From contig NZ_BMTL01000022.1 in NCBI RefSeq assembly GCF_014649655.1, positions 1-64,000 on the forward strand: a stretch of 64,000 bases of DNA. The letters are read 5' to 3'. Position numbers and translations under genes: made by a program. The stretch is from Streptomyces humidus (GTDB lineage: Bacteria; Actinomycetota; Actinomycetes; Streptomycetales; Streptomycetaceae). How positions within the stretch are numbered: position 1 is the stretch's first letter; every line of letters starts with the position of its first letter. Below are positions 31,442-40,530 of this stretch, one piece after another. Below the pieces are notes generated by a model that was not told the origin of the DNA, did no database searches, and saw only the letters and a list, made by a program, of their open reading frames with translations.

Positions 31442-34400
31442 TCATCTTCCGCTGTCGGCCGTCGGGGCCCCGGCCTCCCGGGGCGATTCCGCGTCCTGCG
31501 GAGGCACCAGGAGGTCGAGGAGGTGGTCGGAGATCGCGCTCACGGTGGGCAGCTGCCACAGAAGGGTGGCGGGCAGGCTCAGCCCCAGCCGCTTCTCCAG
31601 GCGGTTGCGGATGGCCAGCGTGATCACCGAGTCGACGCCGAGCGCGGTCAGCGGACGCCGTACGTCGAGGTGTTCTGCCTCGGTCCGGGTCTCGGCCGCG
31701 ACCTGCCCGGCGACCTCGCCCAGCATCCAGGCGCGCCGTTCCTGCGCGGTGGCGGCCGCGAGCGTCGTGGCGATGTCGTCCGGCGCTGCAGCGGAACCGG
31801 CCGGCGCCGCCCCGAAGTCGAGTTCGCTCAGAACGGGGAGCCGTGCCGTCCCCTCGGCATCCGGCAGCGGCCGGAAGACGGCCACCTGAGGGTGCCGGTG
31901 GCGCGAGGCGCGGTCCCAGGCCAGGAACGCCTCCTCGACCGAGATGTCGCTGACGCCGACGTTGCGCAGTTCCTCGTCGACGACCTCGTTGACGGCCATG
32001 CCGGCGCCGTGCCAGGACGTCCAGCAGAGGCTGAGCATGTCGTCGTGACCCGCGGCGGACCGGCGGCGTGCGAGGCCGTCCAGGAATCCGTTGGCCGCCG
32101 CGTAGCTCGCCTGCCCGGCCAGGCCGAGGAGCTGTCCCACGGAGGAGAACAGCACGATGAAGTCGACGCTGCCGGGCGGGAAGAGCTGGTCCAGCACGAG
32201 CGCGCCGAAGGCCTTGGGCCGCATGACGGCGTGCAGCGAGTCGCGGGTGAGGCCGCCGACGAGCCGGTTGTCCAGGACGCCCGCCGCGTGGACGACCCCC
32301 CTGACGGGAGGCAGCCCGAGCGCGTCGGTGTCGAGCGCGGCCGCGAGCTTCCCGGCGTCCGCGACGTCCACCGCCACGGTGCGCACGGTCGCGCCGCGTG
32401 CCTCCAGAGTCCGGACCGCCGCGATCCGCTCGCACTGCGCCGGGTCGGTGACCGTGTCCCAGGTGCTCCGGGGCGGCAGGGCCGTCCGGCCGGCCAGCAC
32501 CAGACGGCGGGCGCCGCGGGACACCAGCCAGTCGGCCACGTGGCGGCCCAGCACTCCCAGGCCTCCGGTGATCAGGTAGGTGGCGTCGGGCCTGCACCCG
32601 AGGGGCGCCCGTTCGGGCGCGCCGTCGACGGGCGCCAGCCGGGCCGCGAGGAGTTCTCCGGCCCGCGGTGCGAAGACCTCGGCGGGCCCCGCGCCGGACA
32701 GCACGTCCAGGAGCGCGGCCGCGCCGGTCTCGGGCGCGGCGGGATCGAGGTCGACGATGCCGCCCCAGAACTCGGGGTGTTCACCGCCGAGGATCTGCCC
32801 GAGGCCCCACAGCGGAGACTGTGTCAGCGCCCGGTCCCCCGCGCCCTCCCTCAGGCCCGCCGTGGCCAGCCACAGCTCGGGCAGCCGCGGCCGGCCCGCG
32901 CCCGCGATGATCTGTGCGGCGCGCGCGAGCGTCCACGCCAGCTCCTCCGCCTGCTCGGCCGGGGACGGGGGGCCGGCCGCTTCCCCGCCCGTCAGCACGA
33001 GTACGACGTCGCGGTTGTCCAGATCGTCGAGGACGCCGACGAGTTCCTCCACACCGGGGAGGGAAACGCAGCGCACGTGCGCCGTACCGGCCCGTCGCGC
33101 CAGTTCGGCGGCGGCGCCGGATCCGTCTCCGACGATCACCACGGTGCGCAGCGGCCGGGAGCGTGCGGTGCGGGCGACCGGCCGCCAGTCCATCCGGTGC
33201 ACCAGCGTGCCGCGGCCGGGGGCGGCGCCCGAGGAACCGGCTCCGAACTCGGTGTACCGCACCCCCTCGAGGCGTCCCGCGACCCGGCCGCCGCCGTCGG
33301 TGACGACGATGTCGACGCAGGTCCGCGCCCCGGCCACGGTGACCACGTGGACGAGCGGGTGCTCGGGCGGCCGTGCGTCCAGCGCGAGCCGGGCCAGGCC
33401 GGAGACGATCCGCAGGCGGGGTTCGCCGTCGAAGACCAGGGGCGCCACCGACAGGGCCGCGTCGAGTACGGCGGGCCAGTCCCGCGCCGGTCCCCGCGCG
33501 CCGGAGTCGTCGTCCACGACCCTTACCCGCGCGAGGAGTTCACCGGGGCCGGCCGACAGCTGGGGCGTGTCCCAGCCGAAGCCCGTGTCCGCGATGCCGG
33601 TCAGACGCAGGAGGTCGACGGCGGCCTCGGGGGGCAGCATGCGGTCGCAGCGCCCGCGTACGGCGGTCAGGTCGACGTCCGGTCGCTCGGCGGGGGGATC
33701 CGCGGCCAGTGCGGTGGTGTGCGTCTGCCAGTCCGCGGCTCCGGCGGCGTGTTCGCCTTCGTACGGCCGGGAGACGAGGGAGAGCGCACCGCCTCGGACG
33801 AGGACCTGCACCTCGCGCGGGGTCTCGGGGGTCACCGGCGTCAGAAGGGCGATGTCGCTGAGGGAGCCTTCGCCGCAGGCGGTGAGCAGGGTGCGCAGCA
33901 GCACCGCGGCGGGCACGATCTCGACGCCGCGCACCGGGTGCCGTCCCGGGTAGGGCCGGTTGTCGAGGTCCAGCACGGTGCGCCAGACCCGCAGCGGTGC
34001 GGTCCCCGCGACGTCGACCGGCGACCCGAGGAGCGTGTGCGAGCCGGCGTCGTGGCCCTGGGCGCGCCAGGCGTCGTCGACGGGGAGGTCGCGCCAGTGG
34101 TCGCGGTGCTGCCAGACGACGCCGGGCAGCGCGGTGCGCGATCCCCCGGCGCCCTGCGCGCCGAGGTCGATGCGGCAGCCGTTGCAGTGCAGCGCGCCGA
34201 GGGAGCCCAGCAGCGTGGCCCGTTCGGGCCGGTCGCGGCGCAGGGAGCTCGCCACGAACGCGTCCTCGACGCCGAGGCTCTCCAGCGTCTCGGTGAGCGA
34301 GTGGGCGACCACGGGATGGGCGGACACCTCCAGGAAGAGGCGGTGGCCGTCCTCGGCGGCGGCGGTGACGGCGGCCGCGAGCCGCACCGGGTTGCGGAGG

Positions 34401-36814
34401 TTGGCCGCCCAGTACGCGCCGTCGCGGGGCGCGTCGGAGCGCGGGTCGTCCAGCGCCGTGGAGTACACGGTGAGGGCGGGCGCGGACGGTGCGAGGCCGG
34501 CGAGCGCGCGTTGCAGGCCGTCCAGCAGCGGGTCCATCTGCGGGCTGTGGAAGGCGACGTCGGAGGCGACCGGCCGGACCGGCGTGCCCTGGTGCGCGCA
34601 GCGTTCGGAGAAGGCGCAGACGGCGTCGGGCGTGCCGGCCACCACGGTGGACCCGGGCGACGACTGGATGGCCGCGACGACGTCGCCGTCGTCCGGAAGC
34701 AGCGCGCGGACGGCGTCGAAGGGCAACGGGACCATGGCCATGGCTCCGCCGCCCGCGGCCCGCCCGACCTGCGCGGAGCGCCGGCAGATGAGACGGGCGC
34801 CGTCGGCGAGGGTGAACACGCCCGCTTCCACGGCCGCGGCCACCTCGCCGACGGAGTGCCCGATGACGGCGGCGGGCCTGAGTCCCTGGGCGCGCCAGAC
34901 GGCGGCGAGGCCCGACTGCACGGCGAACAGCAGTGCCTGGACACGGTCGACGCCGCCGTGGTCGCCGTCCAGCAGGGCCTCGCGCGGTGAGAAGCCGAGT
35001 TCGTCCTGGAAGATCGGTTCGATCTCGTCGACGACGTCGGCGAACGCCGGTTCTGCGGTGAGCAGGGTGCGGCCCATGCCGTTCCACTGGGCTCCGTGTC
35101 CGGAGAACACCCAGACGGCGTCGGCGGGTTCCGCGGGCGGTGCGCTGCCGGTGGCGGTCGCGGCCGCGGGCTGGTCCGCGGCCAGCTTGCGCAGCTCGTA
35201 GCGCAGCGACGCGGCGTCCTTGGCGACGACGGCCGCCCGGTGGGCGAGGTGGGTCCGTCCGTGCCACAGGGTGTGCCGCAGATCGGCGAGTTCCGCGGGG
35301 CCGTCGCCGCGGTCCACCGCGTCGGCGAGACGGCCGGCGTAGGCGCGCAGGGCTTCCGGGGACGCGCCGGAGAGCGGGTACAGCTCGGGCGCCGGCAGCC
35401 GCGTGCCGTGCGGGGCCGCCGCGTGGGCGGCGGCATCCGTGCGGGCCTGCGCGGGGGCCTCTGTGGGGGCCTCCTCGAGGAGGACGTGTGCGACGGTGCC
35501 GCCGTATCCGAAGGCCGAGACGCCGGCCCGTCGCGGATGGCCGCCGTCGGGCCACGGGGTGCGCCGGTCGACGACGCGCAGGCCCGCGTCCGCCCAGGGG
35601 ACGGCCGGATTGGGGGACACGAAGCCCGCCTGCGGCGGTATGTGACGGTGAGTCAGGGCGAGGACGGTCTTGATGACGCCGGCGATGCCCGCGCCGGCCT
35701 CCAGGTGGCCGATGTTGCTCTTGACGGAGCCGATCAGACACGGCCGGTCCTGGGGGCGTCCGGACCCGAACACGGCGCCGAGCGCGGCGGCTTCGATGGG
35801 ATCGCCCGCCCGGGTGCCGGTGCCGTGCGCCTCGACGTAGGCCACGGTCCCGGGGGCGACGCCGGCGCGTCGCAGGGCGAGCCGGGCCACCTCCTCCTGG
35901 GCCTCGCCGTTGGGCGCCATGATCCCGTCGGTCCGTCCGTCCTGGCTGACGGCGCTCCCCCGGATCACGGCCAGCACCCGGTCGCCGTCCCGGCGCGCGT
36001 CCTGAAGACGCTTCAGCACGACGACCCCCGCGCCCTCGCCGCGGCCGTATCCGTCGGCGTCGGCGTCGAAGGGCCGGGACCGGCCGCCCGGCGAGGTCGC
36101 GCCCGCCGCGTCGAGCACCATGGACAGCCCCGGCGACGCGATCACGTTGACGCCGCCGACGAGAGCCAGCCCGCTCTCGCCGGCGCGCAGGGCGGCGCAG
36201 CCCAGGTGGACCGCGGCCAGCGACGAGGAGCACGCCGTGTCCACCGACAGGCTGGGGCCGCGCAGGTCGAGGGCGTAGGAGACACGGTTGGCGACCGCGC
36301 ACGGGGAGGCTCCGATGCCGGTCCAGCCCTCGATCCGGGGCAGGTCCTCCAGCAGCCGGCGCCCGTAGTCGTCGGAGCCGACTCCCATGTAGACGGCGGC
36401 GTCCCGGCCCGCGAGCGTGTGCGGCGGGATGCCCGCGTGCTCCAGCGCCTCCCAGGCGAGTTCCAGGACGATGCGCTGCTGGGGGTCCATCAGCTCCGCT
36501 TCGCGCGGGGTGATGCCGAAGAACTCGGCGTCGAAGCCCTGCGGGCGGGTGAGGAACCCGCCCCGTGCGGTGGTGCGGCGGACGGCCCGCGCGTGGTCGG
36601 GCCCGCGCTGTGCGTACGCCGCCCATCTGGCCGGCGGGATCTCGCCGACGGCGTCCTTGCCGGCGATGAGGAACTCCCAGAACTCGTCCGGGGTGTTGAT
36701 GCCGCCGGGCAGCCGGCACGCCATGCCGACGATGGCCACGGGTTCCGCGGCGGGCGACTGCTCAGGGGGACGACCGTCACTGACGACTGACAAGGGGATC
36801 CGCTCCTCGCGCAC
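31442..36814 (-). CDS. Iterative type I PKS, 6-methylsalicylate-synthase type
   Basis: A 1,790-residue single-module synthase. Domains: KS about 23-450 (Cys195 in DTACSSS, His330, His370); AT about 567-870 (Ser654 in GHSVGE, malonyl-type VAFHS with His756); DH/thioester-hydrolase-like about 925-1190 (His959 in GRHPVRG, Asp1118); KR about 1408-1600 (GGLGVLGR at 1417, Tyr1571, Asn1575); ACP about 1690-1765 (Ser1729 in LGVDSV). Order and length match bacterial 6-methylsalicylate and naphthoate synthases (ChlB1, PokM1, NcsB). The KR argues against an orsellinate product; chain length cannot be read. The GTG at 36814 is the longest start, but a TTG at 36793 has a better site (GAGGAG). Confidence 0.93.
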   Translation of the reverse strand: MREERIPLSVVSDGRPPEQSPAAEPVAIVGMACRLPGGINTPDEFWEFLIAGKDAVGEIPPARWAAYAQRGPDHARAVRRTTARGGFLTRPQGFDAEFFGITPREAELMDPQQRIVLELAWEALEHAGIPPHTLAGRDAAVYMGVGSDDYGRRLLEDLPRIEGWTGIGASPCAVANRVSYALDLRGPSLSVDTACSSSLAAVHLGCAALRAGESGLALVGGVNVIASPGLSMVLDAAGATSPGGRSRPFDADADGYGRGEGAGVVVLKRLQDARRDGDRVLAVIRGSAVSQDGRTDGIMAPNGEAQEEVARLALRRAGVAPGTVAYVEAHGTGTRAGDPIEAAALGAVFGSGRPQDRPCLIGSVKSNIGHLEAGAGIAGVIKTVLALTHRHIPPQAGFVSPNPAVPWADAGLRVVDRRTPWPDGGHPRRAGVSAFGYGGTVAHVLLEEAPTEAPAQARTDAAAHAAAPHGTRLPAPELYPLSGASPEALRAYAGRLADAVDRGDGPAELADLRHTLWHGRTHLAHRAAVVAKDAASLRYELRKLAADQPAAATATGSAPPAEPADAVWVFSGHGAQWNGMGRTLLTAEPAFADVVDEIEPIFQDELGFSPREALLDGDHGGVDRVQALLFAVQSGLAAVWRAQGLRPAAVIGHSVGEVAAAVEAGVFTLADGARLICRRSAQVGRAAGGGAMAMVPLPFDAVRALLPDDGDVVAAIQSSPGSTVVAGTPDAVCAFSERCAHQGTPVRPVASDVAFHSPQMDPLLDGLQRALAGLAPSAPALTVYSTALDDPRSDAPRDGAYWAANLRNPVRLAAAVTAAAEDGHRLFLEVSAHPVVAHSLTETLESLGVEDAFVASSLRRDRPERATLLGSLGALHCNGCRIDLGAQGAGGSRTALPGVVWQHRDHWRDLPVDDAWRAQGHDAGSHTLLGSPVDVAGTAPLRVWRTVLDLDNRPYPGRHPVRGVEIVPAAVLLRTLLTACGEGSLSDIALLTPVTPETPREVQVLVRGGALSLVSRPYEGEHAAGAADWQTHTTALAADPPAERPDVDLTAVRGRCDRMLPPEAAVDLLRLTGIADTGFGWDTPQLSAGPGELLARVRVVDDDSGARGPARDWPAVLDAALSVAPLVFDGEPRLRIVSGLARLALDARPPEHPLVHVVTVAGARTCVDIVVTDGGGRVAGRLEGVRYTEFGAGSSGAAPGRGTLVHRMDWRPVARTARSRPLRTVVIVGDGSGAAAELARRAGTAHVRCVSLPGVEELVGVLDDLDNRDVVLVLTGGEAAGPPSPAEQAEELAWTLARAAQIIAGAGRPRLPELWLATAGLREGAGDRALTQSPLWGLGQILGGEHPEFWGGIVDLDPAAPETGAAALLDVLSGAGPAEVFAPRAGELLAARLAPVDGAPERAPLGCRPDATYLITGGLGVLGRHVADWLVSRGARRLVLAGRTALPPRSTWDTVTDPAQCERIAAVRTLEARGATVRTVAVDVADAGKLAAALDTDALGLPPVRGVVHAAGVLDNRLVGGLTRDSLHAVMRPKAFGALVLDQLFPPGSVDFIVLFSSVGQLLGLAGQASYAAANGFLDGLARRRSAAGHDDMLSLCWTSWHGAGMAVNEVVDEELRNVGVSDISVEEAFLAWDRASRHRHPQVAVFRPLPDAEGTARLPVLSELDFGAAPAGSAAAPDDIATTLAAATAQERRAWMLGEVAGQVAAETRTEAEHLDVRRPLTALGVDSVITLAIRNRLEKRLGLSLPATLLWQLPTVSAISDHLLDLLVPPQDAESPREAGAPTADSGR

Positions 36815-36815
36815 T

Positions 36816-36845
36816 GGTTGCTTCGTCGACGGTTGCTTCGTCGAC
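36816..36845. repeat. Perfect 15-bp tandem repeat, two copies
   Basis: GGTTGCTTCGTCGAC at 36816-36830 and 36831-36845, just upstream of the type I PKS start. Confidence 0.85.
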
Positions 36846-36857
36846 GCGGCGGACCGC

Positions 36858-38042
36858 TCAGCGGCCCGCGAGTTCTTCCAGCCGGCCCACCATGTCGTTG
36901 ACGGGCGGCAGTCGGGCCATGTCCCGGGCCACCTGTGCGGCGCCCCGCCGGTACCGCGCGTCCCCGAGCAGGGCGTCGATCGCCGCGCCGACCGCGGCAG
37001 GGTCGTCCGTGACGGTGTGGTGGTCGAGGGCGAGCCCGCTGCCCGTCGCCGCGACCCGTTCGCCGCAGCCCACGTAGGCGGGGTGCTGCTGGGCGAGGAC
37101 GAGCTGGGGCACGGCGAAGTGGGCCGCGGTCAGACAGGTGCCCGCCCCGCCGTGGTGGATCACCAGGTCGCAGTCGTCGACGAACAGGTTGAGCGGCGCC
37201 GGGTCGACGAGCCGGAACGAGGGCGGCAACGTGCCGAGGCGGTCCGCGTTCGCGGTGCCCAGCGGCAGGATCACCTCGGCGCCGTCGAGCCCGGACACGG
37301 CCCGCGCGATGCAGGCGACCAGGCTCTCGCTCCACTCGTCGCGCATGGTCTGCGCTCCCAGCATGCCGAGGGACACCACGACGCGCGGGCGCCGCCGGGG
37401 GGCCCGCGCCCACTCGGGCATCTCGCCGACCCCGTTGTACGGGGCGTACCGGACGGGTGTGGCGGCGGGCAGGCCGTCGAACTGGAGGTCCGGCGGGCAC
37501 GGGTCGAGCGTGAGGTCGGGGCCGGGGAAGCCGTCCGGCAGCCCGGCCTTGACACAGAACTCCCTCAGCGCGTCGGTGGCGTGCCGGTGGATCATCGGCG
37601 CGAGCAGGTCGGGGCCCCAGCGGTGGAACACCGCCGGGACGCCGACCAGGCCCGCGGTGATGAGGCCGTTGTAGTCCATCTCGGAGACGACCAGGTCCGG
37701 CTTCCAGCGGCGCGCGAAGTCCGTGTACAGATGGTTGGTGTCCTGTACGAGAAGCCGCCACCAGTGGCTCATGTCCGCCCAGGGCCTGCGGTCGGCGAGT
37801 TCGCGCGCCGTCAGGATCTCGGCCGGGGCGGCGTCCTTGCTCATGTGGCCCGGCCGGACATGGGCGCTGAACCCGCCGTCCGTGCCGATCCGCACGGCCG
37901 GCAGGCCCGCCGTGACCGCGGCCCCCGCGACGTCGGCCAGTCCGGCGACGACGACCTGGTGTCCGGCCGCCCTCAGCGCCCAGCCCAGGGGCACGATCTG
38001 CAGGAAGTGACTGGGGATGTAGGCGGTGATCAGGACGCGCAT
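36858..38042 (-). CDS. Glycosyltransferase, GT-B (GT1), D
   Basis: A 394-residue glycosyltransferase (MRVLITAYIPSHFLQIVPLG start; donor signature HHGGAGTCLTAAHFAVPQL). It differs from the tandem pair in its acceptor half (SKDAAPAEILTARELADRRP, SEMDYNGLITAGLVGVPAVF). Its start overlaps the methyltransferase gene by 13 bases, the same overlap length as between glycosyltransferases A and B. The type I PKS gene follows after 43 bases, so sugar transfer and aryl-acid synthesis share a transcript. Confidence 0.9.
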   Translation of the reverse strand: MRVLITAYIPSHFLQIVPLGWALRAAGHQVVVAGLADVAGAAVTAGLPAVRIGTDGGFSAHVRPGHMSKDAAPAEILTARELADRRPWADMSHWWRLLVQDTNHLYTDFARRWKPDLVVSEMDYNGLITAGLVGVPAVFHRWGPDLLAPMIHRHATDALREFCVKAGLPDGFPGPDLTLDPCPPDLQFDGLPAATPVRYAPYNGVGEMPEWARAPRRRPRVVVSLGMLGAQTMRDEWSESLVACIARAVSGLDGAEVILPLGTANADRLGTLPPSFRLVDPAPLNLFVDDCDLVIHHGGAGTCLTAAHFAVPQLVLAQQHPAYVGCGERVAATGSGLALDHHTVTDDPAAVGAAIDALLGDARYRRGAAQVARDMARLPPVNDMVGRLEELAGR

Positions 38043-39061
38043 ACCGTGCTCTCCACCAGGTGCAGGTACGAGTTGACGGGTCGGATGTCGTCCACGCGCA
38101 GCCCCGCCCGCTCGATCAGCCCCAGCAGGCCGGCGCGCGTGTGCTTCTTGCCGCCCACGTTGAGGAGCAGCAGCAGGTCCATGGCGGTGGTGAACTTCAT
38201 CTCCGGGCTGCCGTCGACGAGGTTCTCCATCACGACGACCCGGGCGCCGGGACGGGCCGCGCGGGCCACGTTGCGCAGGGTGCGCAGGGTGCTCTCGTCG
38301 TCCCACTCGAGGATGTTCTTGAGGAGGTAGACGTCGGCGTCGACGGGGACCTCCCGGCGGCAGTCTCCGGGGACCAGGGTCGCCCGCCCGGCCAGGCCGC
38401 CTCCCTCGCGCAGCCGCGGGTCGGCGCCGGCCACGACGTCCGGCAGGTCGAGCAGGATGCCGTGCAGCGCCGGGTGGCGTTCCATGAGCGTGCTCAGCAC
38501 GTGCCCCTGACCGCCGGCGATGTCGGCCACCCGGCCGGCCCCCGCGAGGTCGAGCGCGTCCGCGATGGCCTGGGCGGAGAGCCGGCTCGACTGGGTCATG
38601 GCCTTGTCGAACACCTCGGAGGATGCGGGCGCGTCCTCGTGCAGATAGCTGAAGAACTCCTTGCCGTGCAGGCCGGGGAAGACGCTCTTGCCCGTGCGCA
38701 CGGCTTCGTCGAGCCGCCCGAGGACCTCCCAGGACCACGGCTCCGTCGCCCACAGCGCGTTGTACTTCAGCCCACGGGGCGCGTCCTCGCGCAGCAGGCG
38801 TGAGAACGGGGTGTGGGCGACGAGTCCGTCGGGCGTCAGGGTGAAGACGCCGTAGCACTGCAGGGCGCGTACGAGTCGCTCCAGCGCGTCGGCGTCCGCG
38901 CCGACGTCGCGTGCCAGGTCGGCGACGGCGACGGGGGCGTCCCCGACGGCGTCGGCGACGCCGAGCCGGGCGGCGGCGCGGATCGCGGCGGCGCAGGCCG
39001 CGCTGTGCGCGAGTTCACGCATCCGCAGGACGGCTTCGGGCACGGCGGTGCTGCCGGTCAT
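38030..39061 (-). CDS. SAM-dependent methyltransferase (OxyF/MtmMII-like family)
   Basis: A 343-residue methyltransferase of the plant-type O-methyltransferase fold, with an N-terminal dimerisation/winged-helix domain and a C-terminal SAM domain (VADIAGGQGHVLSTLMERHP, motif I; LLKNILEWDDESTLRTLRNV; KKHTRAGLLGLIERAGL). The family includes DnrK/TcmN-type O-methyltransferases and the C-methyltransferases OxyF and MtmMII that act on tetracyclic precursors. In the present setting C-methylation of the tetracycline-like core is a good guess; methylation of the aryl acid or an OH group is the alternative. Confidence 0.85.
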   Translation of the reverse strand: MTGSTAVPEAVLRMRELAHSAACAAAIRAAARLGVADAVGDAPVAVADLARDVGADADALERLVRALQCYGVFTLTPDGLVAHTPFSRLLREDAPRGLKYNALWATEPWSWEVLGRLDEAVRTGKSVFPGLHGKEFFSYLHEDAPASSEVFDKAMTQSSRLSAQAIADALDLAGAGRVADIAGGQGHVLSTLMERHPALHGILLDLPDVVAGADPRLREGGGLAGRATLVPGDCRREVPVDADVYLLKNILEWDDESTLRTLRNVARAARPGARVVVMENLVDGSPEMKFTTAMDLLLLLNVGGKKHTRAGLLGLIERAGLRVDDIRPVNSYLHLVESTVCAS

Positions 39062-39066
39062 GGCGG

Positions 39067-39528
39067 TCACTCGCCCCTCCCGGTGGCCAGGTCGTCGCGG
39101 AACACTCGGCGGTGACGGACCTTCAGCTGCCCGTCCTCGCGGACCAGCACGTCGTCGCAGGTGCAGCTGAGCTGTATCCCGGCCTGTCCGCCCTGCGCGG
39201 TGCTGGTGATCAGGGCGTAGGTGCGGGCGACGACGGATCCGTCGGGCCCGGGGTCGACCTGGAGCATTCCGAGCCAGTGGCGGCGCTGCACTCCGTCGGC
39301 GGCGAGCTGCGCGGCCGCCTTGCGGGCGCCGGCCTCGATCGCCGCACGGCCCCGCTGGGGCTCGGGGTGCGCGTTGGCGGTGAACACCCCGTCCTCGGTG
39401 AAGGTCCGCGCCCATTCCTCGACGGCGCCGCTGTCGAGGTGGCGCATCTGTCGCCCGTAGAAGTGCTGGATCTCCAGATAGAGCAGGGTGTCGTCGTGCG
39501 TGTCGGTGCGGTGCTCCGCGAGCGGCAT
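39067..39528 (-). CDS. SnoaL-like (NTF2-fold) polyketide tailoring protein
   Basis: A 153-residue NTF2-like protein (IQHFYGRQMRHLDSGAVEEW, TEDGVFTANAHPEP, then the R..HRRVFRDDLATGRG end). SnoaL-type proteins act as aldol cyclases, hydroxylases or dehydratases in aromatic polyketide pathways. The DSGAVEEWARTFTEDGVF pattern fits the SnoaL_4 group rather than classical SnoaL. It is the first gene of a leftward unit with the methyltransferase, glycosyltransferase D, type I PKS and KASIII-like protein; the 181-base gap to the ketoreductase holds divergent promoters. Confidence 0.78.
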   Translation of the reverse strand: MPLAEHRTDTHDDTLLYLEIQHFYGRQMRHLDSGAVEEWARTFTEDGVFTANAHPEPQRGRAAIEAGARKAAAQLAADGVQRRHWLGMLQVDPGPDGSVVARTYALITSTAQGGQAGIQLSCTCDDVLVREDGQLKVRHRRVFRDDLATGRGE

Positions 39529-39709
39529 GTGCGGGCCCTCCGTCTCGGTGCCGATGCCGGTGATCTGCGGTCACCGTGGCAGCGCCGACTCGAGAGGTAC
39601 TGGAGCGGGCGTGGGGGAAGTCCCGGCCCGGTCCTCCATCGGCCTTCCGTCCCGGCTCGACCGGTCCGCACCACGCTGACGTGCACCGACACCGGTCCGG
39701 AGGGAATCC

Positions 39710-40498
39710 ATGAGCACAGGCTCCACCCCAGACATCGCCCTGGTGACGGGCGGCACCAGCGGGATCGGTCTGGCCGTCACCCAGAAGCTGGCCGCACGGG
39801 GCACCCGTGTGTTCCTGTGCGCGCGCACCGAGGCGAACGTCAAGGAAACCGTCGAGACCCTGCGCGGCCGGGGTCTCGACGTGGACGGCGTCACCGCCGA
39901 CGTCCGCGACCCCGAGGCCTCGGCGGAGCTGGTGCGGGCAGCCGTCGACCGGTTCGGCCCGCTCACCGTGCTCGTCAACAACGCGGGCCGCAACGGCGGC
40001 GGGGTGACCGCCCGCATCACCGACGAGCTGTGGGACGACGTGATCGACACCAACCTCAACAGCGTGTTCCGGGTGACCCGCGCCGCTCTCGCCCATGGCG
40101 GCATCGGCGCCCGGCGCCCCGGACGCATCATCAACATCGCCTCCACGGGCGGCAAGCAGGGGGTGCCGCTGGGAGCGCCGTACTCCGCCGCCAAGGCCGG
40201 AGTCATCGGCTTCACCAAGGCGCTGGCCAAGGAGCTGGCGGCGAGCGGCACGACCGTCAACGCGGTGTGCCCGGGGTACGTGGAGACCCCCATGGCCGTG
40301 CGGGTGCGGCAGGCCTACGCCGACACCTGGAGCACCACCGAGGACCAGGTCCTCGAGCAGTTCCGCACGAAGATCCCGCTCGGCCGCTACTCGACACCCC
40401 AGGAGGTCGCCGGTCTCGTCGACTACCTGACCACCGAGGACGCCGCGTCGATCACCGCCCAGGCGCTCAACGTCTGCGGCGGCCTGGGGATCTACTGA
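39710..40498 (+). CDS. Polyketide C-9 ketoreductase (ActIII/OxyJ-like)
   Basis: A 262-residue short-chain dehydrogenase that reduces the C-9 carbonyl of the nascent poly-beta-ketone. NADPH motif TGGTSGIG (about 14-21), NNAGRNGGG substrate-orienting loop, active Ser in NIASTGGKQG, and Tyr/Lys in APYSAAKAGV. Sequence and length match type II PKS ketoreductases. It has a GGAGGG site and starts a rightward two-gene unit with the aromatase/cyclase. Confidence 0.92.
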   Translation: MSTGSTPDIALVTGGTSGIGLAVTQKLAARGTRVFLCARTEANVKETVETLRGRGLDVDGVTADVRDPEASAELVRAAVDRFGPLTVLVNNAGRNGGGVTARITDELWDDVIDTNLNSVFRVTRAALAHGGIGARRPGRIINIASTGGKQGVPLGAPYSAAKAGVIGFTKALAKELAASGTTVNAVCPGYVETPMAVRVRQAYADTWSTTEDQVLEQFRTKIPLGRYSTPQEVAGLVDYLTTEDAASITAQALNVCGGLGIY

Positions 40499-40530
40499 TG
40501 CCGACGGCCCGGAGCCGGGGAGAGGACGCC

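Noticed and set aside
30003..32597. A long leftward frame overlapping the KASIII-like and PKS genes
   Set aside because: It is in another frame of genes with intact active sites and shows only Arg/Gly/Ala-rich sequence.
31139..34990. A 1,283-codon open frame on the plus strand
   Set aside because: It is antisense to the iterative PKS. Its translation is Arg/Gly/Pro-rich with no domain pattern; long antisense frames are normal at this GC content.
31442..36814. Orsellinic-acid synthase as the function of the iterative PKS
   Set aside because: A complete KR with GGLGVLGR, Tyr1571 and Asn1575 is present; orsellinate synthases such as AviM lack KR.
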